Shown: positions 1 to 8,788, counted from the first letter of the stretch. The stretch: DNA of 64,000 nt from Pseudomonas farris (GCF_019145235.1 NZ_JAHSTV010000010.1:244526-308525), one strand, 5' to 3'. Translations and numbers: made by a program. Notes: a model not told the origin generated them from the sequence alone.

Positions 1-25
1 GTCTCATTTCACGCTTAATAATAAT
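1..25 (-). CDS. infC: Translation initiation factor IF-3, N-terminal start only (partial)
   Basis: Only the first codons lie in the window, reading off the left edge. Immediately after the thrS stop the minus strand reads three ATT codons in a row, then AAG CGT GAA ATG AGA, giving (I)IIKREMR. This resembles the start of Pseudomonas IF-3 (residues IKREMRQDKR) and follows thrS as it does in most gammaproteobacteria. IF-3 genes characteristically use a rare ATT start, which lets IF-3 repress its own translation. A GGAG lies just upstream inside the thrS end. The second ATT (22-20) has the best spacing to it, but the first (25-23) and third (19-17) are possible. The feature is drawn from the first ATT. 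Identity rests on context and about seven residues. Confidence 0.75.
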
Positions 26-1947
26 TACTCCGAATCTGGGCGACCACGCCGGGAAACCGCTTGCGCGAGAAACTCAGCGAACTGGGCGACGGGCATCGAG
101 CCCAGGTCAGCACCTTCACGAGTACGCACAGCGACAGTCTGCATCTCGACTTCCCGATCTCCGATAACCAAGAGATAGGGAACCTTGAGCAAAGTATGCT
201 CGCGGATTTTAAAGCCGATCTTTTCATTTCTCAAGTCAGACTTGGCACGAAATCCGCTTTCATTGAGGGTTTTTTCAACCTCAGCGGCAAAATCAGCCTG
301 TTTATCAGTGATATTCATGATCACTGCCTGGGTCGGAGCCAGCCACGCGGGGAATGCACCCTCGTAGTGCTCGATCAGGATTCCGACGAAACGTTCGAAC
401 GAACCCAGGATCGCCCGGTGCAACATAACCGGGTGCTTGCGACTGTTGTCTTCGGAGACGTATTCGGCTCCCAGACGGACAGGCAGGTTAAAATCGAGCT
501 GAAGGGTACCACATTGCCAGACGCGGCCGAGGCAATCTTTCAGCGAGAACTCGATTTTCGGACCGTAGAATGCACCCTCGCCCGGCTGCAGATCGTACGG
601 CAAGCCAGCACTATCAAGGGCTGCAGCCAGTGCAGCTTCGGCGCGATCCCACAGCTCGTCGGAACCGACGCGTTTTTCCGGACGAGTGGACAGCTTCATC
701 TCGACGTCTTTGAAGCCGAAGTCGGCATACACGTCCATGGTCAGCTTGATGAACGCAGCGGATTCGGCCTGCATCTGCTCTTCAGTACAGAAGATGTGCG
801 CATCGTCCTGAGTGAAGGCGCGCACGCGCATGATGCCGTGCAGTGCACCCGACGGCTCGTTACGGTGGCAGGCACCGAACTCGGCCAGACGCATCGGCAG
901 TTCGCGGTAGCTTTTCAGGCCCTGATTGAACACCTGCACGTGGCACGGGCAGTTCATCGGCTTGATGGCGTAGTCGCGGTTTTCCGACTGAGTGGTAAAC
1001 ATGTTGTCGGCGTAGTTGGCCCAGTGCCCGGATTTCTCCCACAGGCTGCGGTCAACGACTTGTGGAGTTTTGATCTCCAGATAGCCGTTGTCGCGCTGAA
1101 CCTTGCGCATGTACTGCTCGAGCACCTGATACAGAGTCCAGCCGTTCGGGTGCCAGAACACCATGCCCGGCGACTCTTCCTGGGTGTGGAACAGGCCCAG
1201 ACGCTTGCCGATCTTGCGGTGATCGCGCTTCTCGGCTTCTTCGATGCGCTGGATGTAAGCCGCCAGTTGCTTCTTGTCCGCCCATGCGGTGCCGTAAACG
1301 CGCTGCAATTGCTCGTTCTTGGCATCGCCACGCCAGTAGGCGCCGGACAGCTTGGTCAGCTTGAAGGATTTCAGGAAGCGCGTGTTCGGCACGTGCGGAC
1401 CGCGGCACATGTCGACGTATTCTTCGTGATAGTACAGGCCCATGGCCTGCTCGTTCGGCATGTCTTCGACCAGGCGCAGCTTGTAGTCTTCGCCGCGGGC
1501 CTTGAACACTTCGATCACTTCGGCGCGCGGAGTGACTTTCTTGATCACGTCGTAATCTTTCTCGATCAGCTGTTGCATGCGCTGTTCGATGGCGGCCAGG
1601 TCATCCGGCGTGAAAGGACGCTCGAAGGCGATATCGTAATAGAAGCCTTCGTCGATGACCGGACCGATGACCATCTTGGCCGTCGGGTACAACTGCTTGA
1701 CCGCATGGCCAACCAGGTGGGCGCAAGAGTGGCGAATGATCTCCAGCCCCTCTTCATCCTTTGGCGTAATGATTTGCAGCGAGGAATCGCTGTCGATGAT
1801 GTCGCTGGCGTCGACCAGCTTGCCATCGACCTTGCCGGCCACGGTGGCTTTGGCCAGACCTGCACCAATGGATGCGGCGACCTCGGCTACGGAAACCGGG
1901 TGATCGAATGAACGTTGACTGCCGTCGGGAAGAGTAATAGTTGGCAT
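25..1947 (-). CDS. thrS: Threonine--tRNA ligase
   Basis: Class II aminoacyl-tRNA synthetase of 640 residues that charges tRNA-Thr in the cytoplasm. The protein opens with a TGS domain (MPTITLPDGSQRSFDHP), continues with the editing domain, and has a catalytic core that includes the zinc-ligand segment MNCPCHVQVF and the RAFTQDDAHIFC motif. The C-terminal anticodon-binding domain ends in RRGRPDSE. An in-frame start 11 codons upstream exists, but the start chosen is preceded by a strong AGGAGAGGAGG ribosome site and gives the family's usual length. It lies directly upstream of infC and the two are almost certainly cotranscribed. Confidence 0.98.
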   Translation of the reverse strand: MPTITLPDGSQRSFDHPVSVAEVAASIGAGLAKATVAGKVDGKLVDASDIIDSDSSLQIITPKDEEGLEIIRHSCAHLVGHAVKQLYPTAKMVIGPVIDEGFYYDIAFERPFTPDDLAAIEQRMQQLIEKDYDVIKKVTPRAEVIEVFKARGEDYKLRLVEDMPNEQAMGLYYHEEYVDMCRGPHVPNTRFLKSFKLTKLSGAYWRGDAKNEQLQRVYGTAWADKKQLAAYIQRIEEAEKRDHRKIGKRLGLFHTQEESPGMVFWHPNGWTLYQVLEQYMRKVQRDNGYLEIKTPQVVDRSLWEKSGHWANYADNMFTTQSENRDYAIKPMNCPCHVQVFNQGLKSYRELPMRLAEFGACHRNEPSGALHGIMRVRAFTQDDAHIFCTEEQMQAESAAFIKLTMDVYADFGFKDVEMKLSTRPEKRVGSDELWDRAEAALAAALDSAGLPYDLQPGEGAFYGPKIEFSLKDCLGRVWQCGTLQLDFNLPVRLGAEYVSEDNSRKHPVMLHRAILGSFERFVGILIEHYEGAFPAWLAPTQAVIMNITDKQADFAAEVEKTLNESGFRAKSDLRNEKIGFKIREHTLLKVPYLLVIGDREVEMQTVAVRTREGADLGSMPVAQFAEFLAQAVSRRGRPDSE

Positions 1948-2321
1948 GGCGCCTCCTCTCCTAGTGGTGACCCCTACCAAAGGTCACGTGGGTTGGGATG
2001 AGCCAGTACAAGATCCGATCCAGGCCATTCAATAACGAACGCCTGCCTTACAGCGGCAGGAGCCTTGCGGCCAACCGGAAAACCGAACCAGAGTGACTGG
2101 GATTCAAATCAGGGTTATTCGAGCCGCTGCCGCTGCCGGGACTGAAGGTCATCCGGAGCCTGCAAACGCCCGAACGAAGCATGCTAGCACAGATGAACGG
2201 TCATCGCGGCGGCAAGGTTTTCTGCGGGGGCAAATCAGGCATTTTTATGCCAGAGTGCTGAACTTGAACCATGCTTTACCCCTCAGATAACAAGACATTG
2301 ACCCAAAAGGAGCATCTCAGC
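1948..2321. other. Intergenic region between divergent thrS and a small exported protein gene
   Basis: About 370 bases without a convincing gene. A CCTGCC...GGCAGG inverted repeat at 2042-2060 could be a leader hairpin for thrS on the minus strand. A 65-codon reading frame on the plus strand (2093-2290) has no ribosome site or family likeness. Promoters for both flanking genes must lie here, but no hexamer pair stood out. Confidence 0.5.
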
Positions 2322-2624
2322 ATGCGTCTGAATCGTTTATTCGCCATCGTCGCACCCGTCGTCCTGTTGCTGCCGCTGGCTGCCCATGCCGATTGGCCAA
2401 AGGGCGAGCGTGAGAAATACATGGCTCAGTGCACTCAGGCGGCCACTCCGCAGATCGGCGCTGCAGCTGCAAAGTCTCACTGCGCTTGCGGTGCCGACGC
2501 GATCAAATCGTACCCGGCTGGCGACATTCAGGCCCTGATGGATAACAAGGCCAGCCCGGAACTGCAACAGAAAGCGCTGGGTCAGATAGCTAAATGCAAG
2601 GCCGATGCACCGGCGAAAAAGTGA
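2322..2624 (+). CDS. Small exported protein of unknown function
   Basis: 100 residues beginning with a typical Sec signal peptide (MRLNRLFAIVAPVVLLLPLAAHA, cleavage after AHA at about residue 23). The mature part has three cysteines in MAQCTQ and SHCACGAD and another near the end (IAKCKAD), so disulfides in the periplasm are likely. No catalytic motif is recognised. The start is set by AAAAGGAG nine bases upstream. The gene stands alone, with its own spacing from the cold-shock gene that follows. Probably conserved in Pseudomonas, but function is unknown. Confidence 0.8.
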   Translation: MRLNRLFAIVAPVVLLLPLAAHADWPKGEREKYMAQCTQAATPQIGAAAAKSHCACGADAIKSYPAGDIQALMDNKASPELQQKALGQIAKCKADAPAKK

Positions 2625-2732
2625 GAAAAAAGTCCTTTTAACTCGGCTCACTGCCGATAAAAAGTGATGAAATTGAGCTTTTTCGTACAAATTTTTCAGG
2701 TTTTTCAGCTTTTTTTCTTGTCTTAACTTTCG

Positions 2733-2762
2733 ACTGAAAGCCTTTTAAACCGGGGCTTTCAG
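2733..2762. repeat. Hairpin upstream of the cold-shock gene
   Basis: Perfect 9-bp inverted repeat CTGAAAGCC / GGCTTTCAG with a 12-base loop, about 150 bases before the csp start and after a long T-rich stretch. It may belong to the csp control region. It lacks a following T-run, so it is not a good terminator in either direction. Confidence 0.4.
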
Positions 2763-2914
2763 CCACACGAAGCAACAAAGCAAACGTGACTGTAGGGCAA
2801 ACAGCACACCCAGGGGGCTCCCAAAGCGAACATTTCGACTATGATAGTCCGGTGTGCCCAGTTGGCCTGAGCAGCACAGTACTACTGAAAATATATGTTT
2901 CTTGGAGATACACC

Positions 2915-3127
2915 ATGTCTAATCGCCAAACCGGCACCGTTAAATGGTTCAACGATGAAAAAGGCTTCGGCTTCATCACTCCTCAAGGTGGCGGTGACGA
3001 CCTGTTCGTACACTTCAAAGCTATCGAAAGCGACGGTTTCAAAAGCCTGAAAGAAGGCCAGACCGTTTCCTTCGTGGCTGAGAAAGGCCAAAAGGGTATG
3101 CAAGCTGCACAAGTCCGCGCAGAGTAA
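2915..3127 (+). CDS. Cold-shock domain protein, CspA family
   Basis: 70-residue single OB-fold RNA/ssDNA-binding protein. RNP1 (KGFGFITP) and RNP2 (DLFVHF) are both present after the family start TGTVKWFNDEKG. Such proteins melt RNA secondary structure in the cytoplasm, during cold shock or constitutively depending on the paralogue. The start follows TTGGAGAT, and the longer upstream reading frame is not coding. The upstream region is long and T-rich, with a -10-like TATGAT at 2840-2845, which suggests a structured leader as in other csp genes. A strong terminator follows at once. Which csp paralogue this is cannot be told. Confidence 0.95.
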   Translation: MSNRQTGTVKWFNDEKGFGFITPQGGGDDLFVHFKAIESDGFKSLKEGQTVSFVAEKGQKGMQAAQVRAE

Positions 3128-3141
3128 TTTTCTGCCGCACT

Positions 3142-3173
3142 AAAAAAACCCCGTCCATGTGACGGGGTTTTTT
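3142..3173 (+). terminator. Rho-independent terminator of the cold-shock gene
   Basis: AAAAAACCCCGTC, a CATGT loop, then GACGGGGTTTTTT. The symmetric A and T runs would let it stop transcription from both sides, including the convergent I78 gene. Confidence 0.93.
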
Positions 3174-3199
3174 ATGGGCGTAACAAAAACCTGAAGCAA

Positions 3200-3517
3200 T
3201 CAGCCGCAGTTGACGCGAGTGACCACCAGGTTGTTGTCGGTGTTCAGGTTCAGGCGATCGGAGCGGTACTCCAAGGTCACCATGTCATCAGGCTTGAGGA
3301 ACCGGGCATTCTGCGCGCCTGCACGGGTACGTGCCTGCTCCAGCAATTGGGGCGAAGCCTTTTTGCCAATGGTGAATTCGGCAGCCTTTGCTTCACAACG
3401 GCTGTGGCCGGTGTCGGTCGCCACAGGGTCCTTTGCCGACTCGGTGGACGTACTGCTGCAACCGGCCAGCAGGGTGGCGGCCAACAAAGTACCCAATGAC
3501 GCGAGCTTCCAAGGCAT
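3200..3517 (-). CDS. I78-family peptidase inhibitor lipoprotein
   Basis: 105-residue lipoprotein. The signal peptide ends in the lipobox LLAGC, so the protein should be anchored by a lipidated Cys facing the periplasm. The mature part carries the I78 inhibitor signature near the end: an AGA-NARFLKP segment, then VTLEYRSDRLNL and the terminal VVTRVNCG. Members resemble elastase and subtilisin inhibitors, and are thought to protect the cell envelope from serine proteases. The start is fixed by AAGGAGG five bases upstream (MPWKLAS). An upstream in-frame ATG is not needed. Confidence 0.85.
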   Translation of the reverse strand: MPWKLASLGTLLAATLLAGCSSTSTESAKDPVATDTGHSRCEAKAAEFTIGKKASPQLLEQARTRAGAQNARFLKPDDMVTLEYRSDRLNLNTDNNLVVTRVNCG

Positions 3518-3681
3518 GAAGCCTCCTTTTTTCAATAATTAAGCTGAGATCGTGCGACCGCCATTTTGGCGTTTGGTTTCAGAGTGGCGCTATCGCCCCG
3601 CCCTCGATCCGGGCAGCGGCGAGTGTGCCTGAGCATCGGTGCGCCGTTCATCCCTCAATCATGACTGAATATGAACAGAGC

Positions 3682-3987
3682 TCAATAGACGTCGATGTAG
3701 TCGAAAGGCGGTTTCGGCCAATTTTGCTTGAGCGCATTGAAAATCTGCATGACCCAGACCTCGTCGCTGGCTGCTACCAATCCGACATAACCGGAACCCT
3801 TGGCCCAGGTCTCCAGGCGAAACAGCAACCCGTCGATGTCCGTGCCGCCCACAATACCCGACGAAATGTAGGCGATGCCGCCCTTGGTGACCCGCAACTG
3901 AGTGTGTTCATCATCACTGGCAGAGGCCAGTAGCTGACGCACCGCTTCCAGGGTCAAGCCGTCAGGAGTGTTCAAATCGATCTGCAC
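3682..3987 (-). CDS. Conserved hypothetical protein
   Basis: 101 residues, acidic and without a signal peptide or membrane segment, so presumably cytoplasmic. It begins MQIDLNTPDGLTLEAVRQLL and has a central Gly/Ile-rich stretch (GGIAYISSGIVGGTDIDG). No known motif is recognised. The start is GTG, chosen because AAGGA lies seven bases before it. It is transcribed away from the small gene at 4120 and seems monocistronic. Confidence 0.65.
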   Translation of the reverse strand: MQIDLNTPDGLTLEAVRQLLASASDDEHTQLRVTKGGIAYISSGIVGGTDIDGLLFRLETWAKGSGYVGLVAASDEVWVMQIFNALKQNWPKPPFDYIDVY

Positions 3988-4119
3988 AGCACGGTCCTTG
4001 AAAAATCGTCAAAGACCAAGTGTCGCATAGCCCTCCCCTCATGCCTAAGTCGGAGTGCCAAACGTCCCGCAAAATGGTTAACTCGACACTCAGACTTTCC
4101 CGACTTCACGAGCGCCATC

Positions 4120-4326
4120 ATGACCACCGTAAGTATCGACGCCGACATCAAAGCCAAGTGGCCACAGGGCCACAGCTCTTACAGCCCGGGTAGCCCGGAA
4201 GAGTTGGCGATCATTGGTATCGATTTGCTGGTCAAGGAACTGGGGACGCAAGCCGCCCAGACATTCATCAAACAGGTTCTCGAGAAGTACCCCGCCGACT
4301 ATATTGGGGCAACAGAGACCGAGTAG
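4120..4326 (+). CDS. Small conserved hypothetical protein
   Basis: 68 residues (MTTVSIDADIKAKWPQGHSS...). Soluble, acidic, no motif recognised. The segment around LLVKELGTQAAQTFIKQVLEKYP looks like a long amphipathic helix. No strong ribosome site precedes the ATG. Its 3' end converges on the nucleoside hydrolase terminator. Codon use and composition match the neighbours, so it is probably real, with no functional clue. Confidence 0.55.
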   Translation: MTTVSIDADIKAKWPQGHSSYSPGSPEELAIIGIDLLVKELGTQAAQTFIKQVLEKYPADYIGATETE

Positions 4327-4328
4327 CG

Positions 4329-4356
4329 TAAAAACCCGCAGGCCGGCACCTGCGGG
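4329..4356 (-). terminator. Terminator of the rbs-nucleoside hydrolase operon
   Basis: On the minus strand CCCGCAGG, a TGCCGG loop, CCTGCGGG, then TTTTTAC, nine bases after the last gene of the ribose operon. Confidence 0.9.
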
Positions 4357-4364
4357 CCTGTGAC

Positions 4365-5393
4365 TTACTTCAAACGAGCCAGACGCTGGGTCAACAGGTC
4401 GAAGAAGCCCTGAGCGTCGCCGCTTTCAACCCAGAAGGCATTTTTCGGGGCCTTCAGGCCGTCATACCAGTCGACAATGGTCTGGCCGAAGGTCGGCCCT
4501 TCGCGGCTATCAACCACTACGTTGACCGAACGCCCGGTGAACAGCTCTGGCTTGAGCAGGTAAGCGATGACTGTGGCGTCATGCACCGGGCCACCCGGAA
4601 TGCCGTAGTGCTCCATGTCACCTTTGACGTACTCGTTGAGAATATCGCCCACCAGTTTGCTGGCATTGTTGTTCAGGGCGGCGATCTGCTTCAGGCGCGC
4701 TTCACTGGTCAGGATCTTGTGGGTCACGTCCAGCGGCAAGTAGGTCAGCTTGACGCCACTTTTCAGCACCACTTCCGCCGCCTGAGGGTCGGCGAACAGG
4801 TTGAATTCGGCCACCGGGGTGATGTTGCCGCCGTTGAAGTGCGCACCGCCCATGATCACCACTTCCTTGATGCCCTGAACGATTTCAGGCTCCTGGATCA
4901 GCGCCAGGGCCAGGTTGGTTTGTGGACCGAGCATGGCGATGGTGATGCTGTGGGGCTTGGCGGACTTCAGGGTATCGATCAGATAGTTGACCGCATTGCC
5001 TTCGGCCAGGCCTTTCTTCGGCTCGTGCACCGTGACACCCGACAAACCTTCCTTGCCGTGGATGTTCTCGGCATAGATCGGCGTGCGCATCAGCGGTTTC
5101 GGTGCGCCCGCGTAAACAGGCACCTCCTCGCGCCCCGCCCACTCGCGCGCCAGACGTGCATTACGCGAGGTCTTGTCCAGACGCACGTTGCCAGCAACGG
5201 TGGTCAGCGCACGAATATTCAACTCTTCCGGCGATGCCAGGGCGAACAGCAAGGCGACCACGTCGTCGGCACCTGGATCAGTGTCGATGATCAGGTCGAT
5301 CTTCTCCGCCGCTTGGGCGCTTGTTGCGGTAATCAGAGACAAAAGCAGCAGACTCCGGAGCAGGTGGTGCAGTTTCTGAGCATAGCGGTGCAT
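4365..5393 (-). CDS. Exported nucleoside hydrolase
   Basis: 342-residue member of the inosine-uridine nucleoside N-ribohydrolase family, which cleaves nucleosides to base plus ribose. The calcium-binding motif DTDPGADDVVAL is complete at about residues 37-48. Later family motifs GPQTNLAL, MGGAHFNGGNITPVAEFN and PVHDATVIAYLL are present. Unlike cytoplasmic RihA/B/C it starts with a signal peptide (LLRSLLLLSLITATSAQAAEK), so it should act in the periplasm. As the last gene of the ribose operon, it likely releases ribose from external nucleosides for import by RbsABC. The localisation is inferred from the leader. Confidence 0.93.
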   Translation of the reverse strand: MHRYAQKLHHLLRSLLLLSLITATSAQAAEKIDLIIDTDPGADDVVALLFALASPEELNIRALTTVAGNVRLDKTSRNARLAREWAGREEVPVYAGAPKPLMRTPIYAENIHGKEGLSGVTVHEPKKGLAEGNAVNYLIDTLKSAKPHSITIAMLGPQTNLALALIQEPEIVQGIKEVVIMGGAHFNGGNITPVAEFNLFADPQAAEVVLKSGVKLTYLPLDVTHKILTSEARLKQIAALNNNASKLVGDILNEYVKGDMEHYGIPGGPVHDATVIAYLLKPELFTGRSVNVVVDSREGPTFGQTIVDWYDGLKAPKNAFWVESGDAQGFFDLLTQRLARLK

Positions 5394-5426
5394 AGCGCAC
5401 TCCTTGTGCGTGGGAAGAACGGAAAG

Positions 5427-5831
5427 TTAAAACGTTACTCCAGCCACCAGGACGATGTTGCAGTACGGCTGACATTCGCCTGTACGAATAATCGCCCGTG
5501 CCTGTCGGCTGAGTACTTTGAATTGGTCATGACTGAGCAACTCACGTCGGCCCAGCGCACCTTCGGCATTCAGTTCATCCAGCGCGCTCAAGGCCGACGG
5601 TTTCTTGTCCAGAATCTCATGGGCCAGCACATGGCTTTCGACCTGCATTTCGCTCAGCACGACCTTCAAGGTACTGACGAAATCCGGAATCCCGTGGGTC
5701 AAGGCCAGGTCGATCAATTCAACGCCGGGTGGAACCGGCAGGCCGGCATCGCCGATCACGACCGCGTCGCCATGGCCAAGGGAGGCAATCAGCCGCGACA
5801 GCGCGACGTTGAGCAAAGGAGTCTTTTTCAT
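5427..5831 (-). CDS. rbsD: D-ribose pyranase
   Basis: 134 residues. Interconverts the pyranose and furanose forms of ribose, so that imported ribopyranose can be phosphorylated by RbsK. It shows the family's opening MKKTPLLNVALSRLIASLGHGD with the catalytic His in GHGD, then GLPVPPGVELIDLALTHGIPDF, and ends in a region rich in aromatic residues (CQPYCNIVLVAGV). It overlaps the rbsK stop by four bases (ATGA), which argues for translational coupling. Confidence 0.97.
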   Translation of the reverse strand: MKKTPLLNVALSRLIASLGHGDAVVIGDAGLPVPPGVELIDLALTHGIPDFVSTLKVVLSEMQVESHVLAHEILDKKPSALSALDELNAEGALGRRELLSHDQFKVLSRQARAIIRTGECQPYCNIVLVAGVTF

Positions 5832-6745
5832 GGTGCTTTAAAGGCCTGTACGTCGGACAAGGTAGGAATCGAAGGTTGCGCGCCAGCCCGGGTAACCGAC
5901 AGCGCTGCGGCGACTTGGCCGAAGCGGATCGCCTCGACCTCGCTTTTGCCGGCCGCCAAGGCTGCTGCGAAACCACCGACGAACGTGTCGCCGGCTGCGG
6001 TGGTGTCGACCGCCTTCACTTTCGGTGCCGGGAAATGCTCGAAGCGTTTGCCATCGGCGAACAGTGATCCTTGAGAACCCAGGGTGATGATCACTTTGCC
6101 AGCGCCCATGGCGATCAAACGGGCCGCGGCGGTTTCGGCGGTGCTCAGGGAGTCCACCGGCAAACCGCTGAGGGCCGAGGCTTCGCTTTCGTTGGGGATC
6201 AGGTAATCGATGGCCGCATACCAATCCGCCGGCAGCGGGCGGCTGGCCGGCGCCGGATTGAGAATCACGGTTTTACCCAGCTCATGACCGCGCTTCAGAG
6301 CATGGCCGACCGTGGCATCCGGTACTTCCAGCTGACAGATGATGACATCCGCCGCTTGTAACACCGCGTCGAAACGGTCGATCACTTCGGGCGTCAGCGC
6401 ACCGTTGGCACCGGCAACAATCACGATCGCGTTCTGACTGTTGTCATCGACCACGATCAACGCCACGCCGCTGGAATTCTCGACCGTACTGACCGCCTGG
6501 CAATCGATCTGCTCGGCCAACAGAGCCCCGCGCAGCGCTTCGCCATAGGCGTCGCTGCCGACACAACCGACCATCGATACCTGCGCCCCCAGCCGCGCCG
6601 CGGCCACGGCCTGGTTCGCGCCCTTGCCGCCGGAAACCGTGGCAAACGATTGGCCGATCAGCGTTTCACCACCACGGGGCAGCCGTGGCGCCCGGGTTAC
6701 CAGGTCCATGTTCAGGCTGCCTATTACCACTACTTTTGCTGGCAT
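5828..6745 (-). CDS. rbsK: Ribokinase
   Basis: 305-residue PfkB-family sugar kinase making ribose-5-phosphate from ribose and ATP. N-terminal PfkB features VVIGSLNMDLVTRAPRLPRGG and SGGKGANQAVAAARLGA bind substrate. The C-terminal signature DTTAAGDTFVGGFAAAL holds the catalytic Asp and anion hole (GAGD variant AAGD). It lies between rbsR and rbsD in the operon, 42 bases after rbsR, and its end overlaps rbsD. Confidence 0.97.
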   Translation of the reverse strand: MPAKVVVIGSLNMDLVTRAPRLPRGGETLIGQSFATVSGGKGANQAVAAARLGAQVSMVGCVGSDAYGEALRGALLAEQIDCQAVSTVENSSGVALIVVDDNSQNAIVIVAGANGALTPEVIDRFDAVLQAADVIICQLEVPDATVGHALKRGHELGKTVILNPAPASRPLPADWYAAIDYLIPNESEASALSGLPVDSLSTAETAAARLIAMGAGKVIITLGSQGSLFADGKRFEHFPAPKVKAVDTTAAGDTFVGGFAAALAAGKSEVEAIRFGQVAAALSVTRAGAQPSIPTLSDVQAFKAP

Positions 6746-6787
6746 ACATCACTACTCGTCAATTCTGTTTCTGCGGTGCTTTTGGTT

Positions 6788-7807
6788 TCAGCGGAATTGG
6801 GCGAACACACTAGCCAGCGGCGCAGTCGATTCTCGCAAGACAATACTGGGGGTCACGATGCGCTGATCGGTCGCCAGAGCCGGCGTGGCGATCCTGCGCA
6901 ACAGCACTTCGGCCGCCATCTCGCCAAGCTGCAAGATCGACTGGCCCACGGTGGTCAGCGCCGGATAGACGTATCGGCTCATCTGGATATCGTCGAAGCC
7001 GATCACCGACAGCTCGGTGGGCACACGGATATTGCGCTCGGCAGCGGCGCGCAACACACCGATGCCAATCATGTCGTTACCGGCGAAGATCGCGCTGGGT
7101 GGGTTCTTTTCCAACAGGATCGCGGCGGCGTTGTAACCGCCCGTGCTGGTGAAGTCGCTCTCCAGCATGCGCTCGCGCGGCACTTCGACACCCGCCTCTT
7201 TCAAGGCACGGCAATAACCGGCCAGACGCATCTGCGCCACGCTGGTACTCGCCGGCCCACCAATCGTGGCGATGTCCCGATGCCCCAGATCCAACAAGTG
7301 CCGGGTCGCCAGATAGGCACCGTATTCGTGATCGATGCGCACCAGATCGGCATCGAGACCTTCGAGCCCACGGTCGACGATCACCATTGGCGTACGCACA
7401 CCCGCCAGACCTTCGGCCAGGCCGCTGTCACCACCGGCAGACGCAACGATCAAGCCGTCAATGCGTTTTTCCAGCAACACGCGAAGGTAGCTGCGTTGCT
7501 TGTCCGGGTTGTCGTCGGAGTTGCAGAGGATGACGCAATAGCCGTTGCGCTCGCAGTAATCCTCGATGCCACGGGCCAACTCGGCGAAGTACGGGTTGAG
7601 GCTGTTGGGCACCAGCAGGCCGATGGTCGCGGTGGTTTTCGCTTTCAATGACCGCGCCACCGCACTGGGCACGTAGTCGAGACTTTTGATCGCCGCCTCG
7701 ACCTTGATCCGTACTTCCTCACTGACCGGCCGCGTCTTGTTCACCACATGGGAAACCGTGGTGTAGGAAATACCCGCGAGTGCCGCTACATCCTTGATTG
7801 TTGCCAT
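6788..7807 (-). CDS. rbsR: LacI-family ribose operon repressor
   Basis: 339 residues. The N-terminal helix-turn-helix is classic LacI (MATIKDVAALAGISYTTVSH, then a hinge helix SAVARSLKA), followed by a periplasmic-binding-protein-like sugar domain (IGLLVPNSLNPYF, FAGNDMIGIGVLRAAAE, SVIGFDDI). Its place inside the rbs operon and the 14-bp LacI-type palindrome before rbsB make it the probable repressor, released by ribose or a phosphorylated derivative. Encoding the regulator within the operon implies autoregulation. Confidence 0.94.
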   Translation of the reverse strand: MATIKDVAALAGISYTTVSHVVNKTRPVSEEVRIKVEAAIKSLDYVPSAVARSLKAKTTATIGLLVPNSLNPYFAELARGIEDYCERNGYCVILCNSDDNPDKQRSYLRVLLEKRIDGLIVASAGGDSGLAEGLAGVRTPMVIVDRGLEGLDADLVRIDHEYGAYLATRHLLDLGHRDIATIGGPASTSVAQMRLAGYCRALKEAGVEVPRERMLESDFTSTGGYNAAAILLEKNPPSAIFAGNDMIGIGVLRAAAERNIRVPTELSVIGFDDIQMSRYVYPALTTVGQSILQLGEMAAEVLLRRIATPALATDQRIVTPSIVLRESTAPLASVFAQFR

Positions 7808-7810
7808 GAC

Positions 7811-8788
7811 TCAGGTCCGCCGGCTTGCGCGCTGACTGCGATAAGTATCAAGCACCACCGCCACCACGATCACCGCGCCGGTGATGATGCGTTTGGTGGG
7901 TTCGGTCGCGCCGATCTGCGCCAGACCAGCCGCCAGTACCGAGATGATCAGCACGCCGAAGAATGTGCTGATAACCGAGCCGCGCCCGCCCATCAGGCTG
8001 GTGCCGCCGATCACGACCGCGGCAATCACTTGCAGCTCCAGACCGGAGCCGGCGTTCGGATCCGCCGCTTCCAGGCGCGAAATCTGAAACAACGCAGCGA
8101 TACCGGCCAGCAGCCCCATCAGGCTGAAGACCAGGATCTTGTAGGGCTTCGGATTGATCCCCGCCAGACGCACTGCCTCTTCGTTGGTACCAATGCCGAT
8201 CAGGTAACGACCGAACACCGTACGCGTCAGCACGGCCTGGGCGATGAAGATAATCAGCAAAGCGATGATGAATGACGGCGAGATGCCGAACGCGATCGGA
8301 TTGGACAGCCAGGCGAAGGCATCACCGATATAGGCAGTGCGCGAACCGGTCATCTGATACGCCAGGCCCCGCGCCATTTCCAGCACGCCGAGGGACACGA
8401 TGAACGACGGAATCCGCCACGCCACGGTAATCGAGCCGGTGATAGTCCCGGCCAATGCCGCTACCGCCATGCCGAGCAAGGCCGAAGGCAAGACGCTCCA
8501 GCCCCAACCGAGAATCGCCACGCTGACCGCGGAGGCCGCGAGCGCCAGCACCGACCCCACTGACAAGTCGATACCGCCGATGATCAATACGAAGGTCATG
8601 CCGACCGCCAGCACCATCAAGTCGGGAATCTGGTTGGCCAGGGTGCTGAAGGTGTCGTAAGACAGGAAGTGGCTGCTCAGGACCGAGAACAGCGCGACCA
8701 TCGCCAGCAAGGCACCGGCCAGGCCCAGATAAGTGCCGAGGCCGTAAAAATTGCCACTACGTTTGCCGGCCAAAGATGCAGTATTCAT
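7811..8788 (-). CDS. rbsC: Ribose ABC transporter permease
   Basis: 325-residue inner-membrane permease of the AraH/RbsC family, with eight or more hydrophobic segments starting around residue 17 (LGLAGALLAMVALFSVLSS). The signature VLIIGGIDLSVGSVLALAASAV and the EAA-like loop RTVFGRYLIGIGTNEEAVRLAGI mark the contact with RbsA. It overlaps rbsA by four bases and is followed by rbsR after two bases, so the genes are coupled. Confidence 0.96.
   Translation of the reverse strand: MNTASLAGKRSGNFYGLGTYLGLAGALLAMVALFSVLSSHFLSYDTFSTLANQIPDLMVLAVGMTFVLIIGGIDLSVGSVLALAASAVSVAILGWGWSVLPSALLGMAVAALAGTITGSITVAWRIPSFIVSLGVLEMARGLAYQMTGSRTAYIGDAFAWLSNPIAFGISPSFIIALLIIFIAQAVLTRTVFGRYLIGIGTNEEAVRLAGINPKPYKILVFSLMGLLAGIAALFQISRLEAADPNAGSGLELQVIAAVVIGGTSLMGGRGSVISTFFGVLIISVLAAGLAQIGATEPTKRIITGAVIVVAVVLDTYRSQRASRRT

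Noticed and set aside
61..1911. 616-codon open frame on the plus strand, antisense to thrS
   Set aside because: It lies wholly opposite thrS and results from high GC codon bias. No ribosome site or family likeness.
2093..2290. 65-codon ORF upstream of the small exported protein
   Set aside because: No ribosome site, no recognisable features, overlaps the next gene's leader.
4581..6074. 497-codon frame antisense to the hydrolase, rbsD and rbsK
   Set aside because: Spans three real genes on the other strand, with low-complexity His/Gln-rich translation typical of a shadow.
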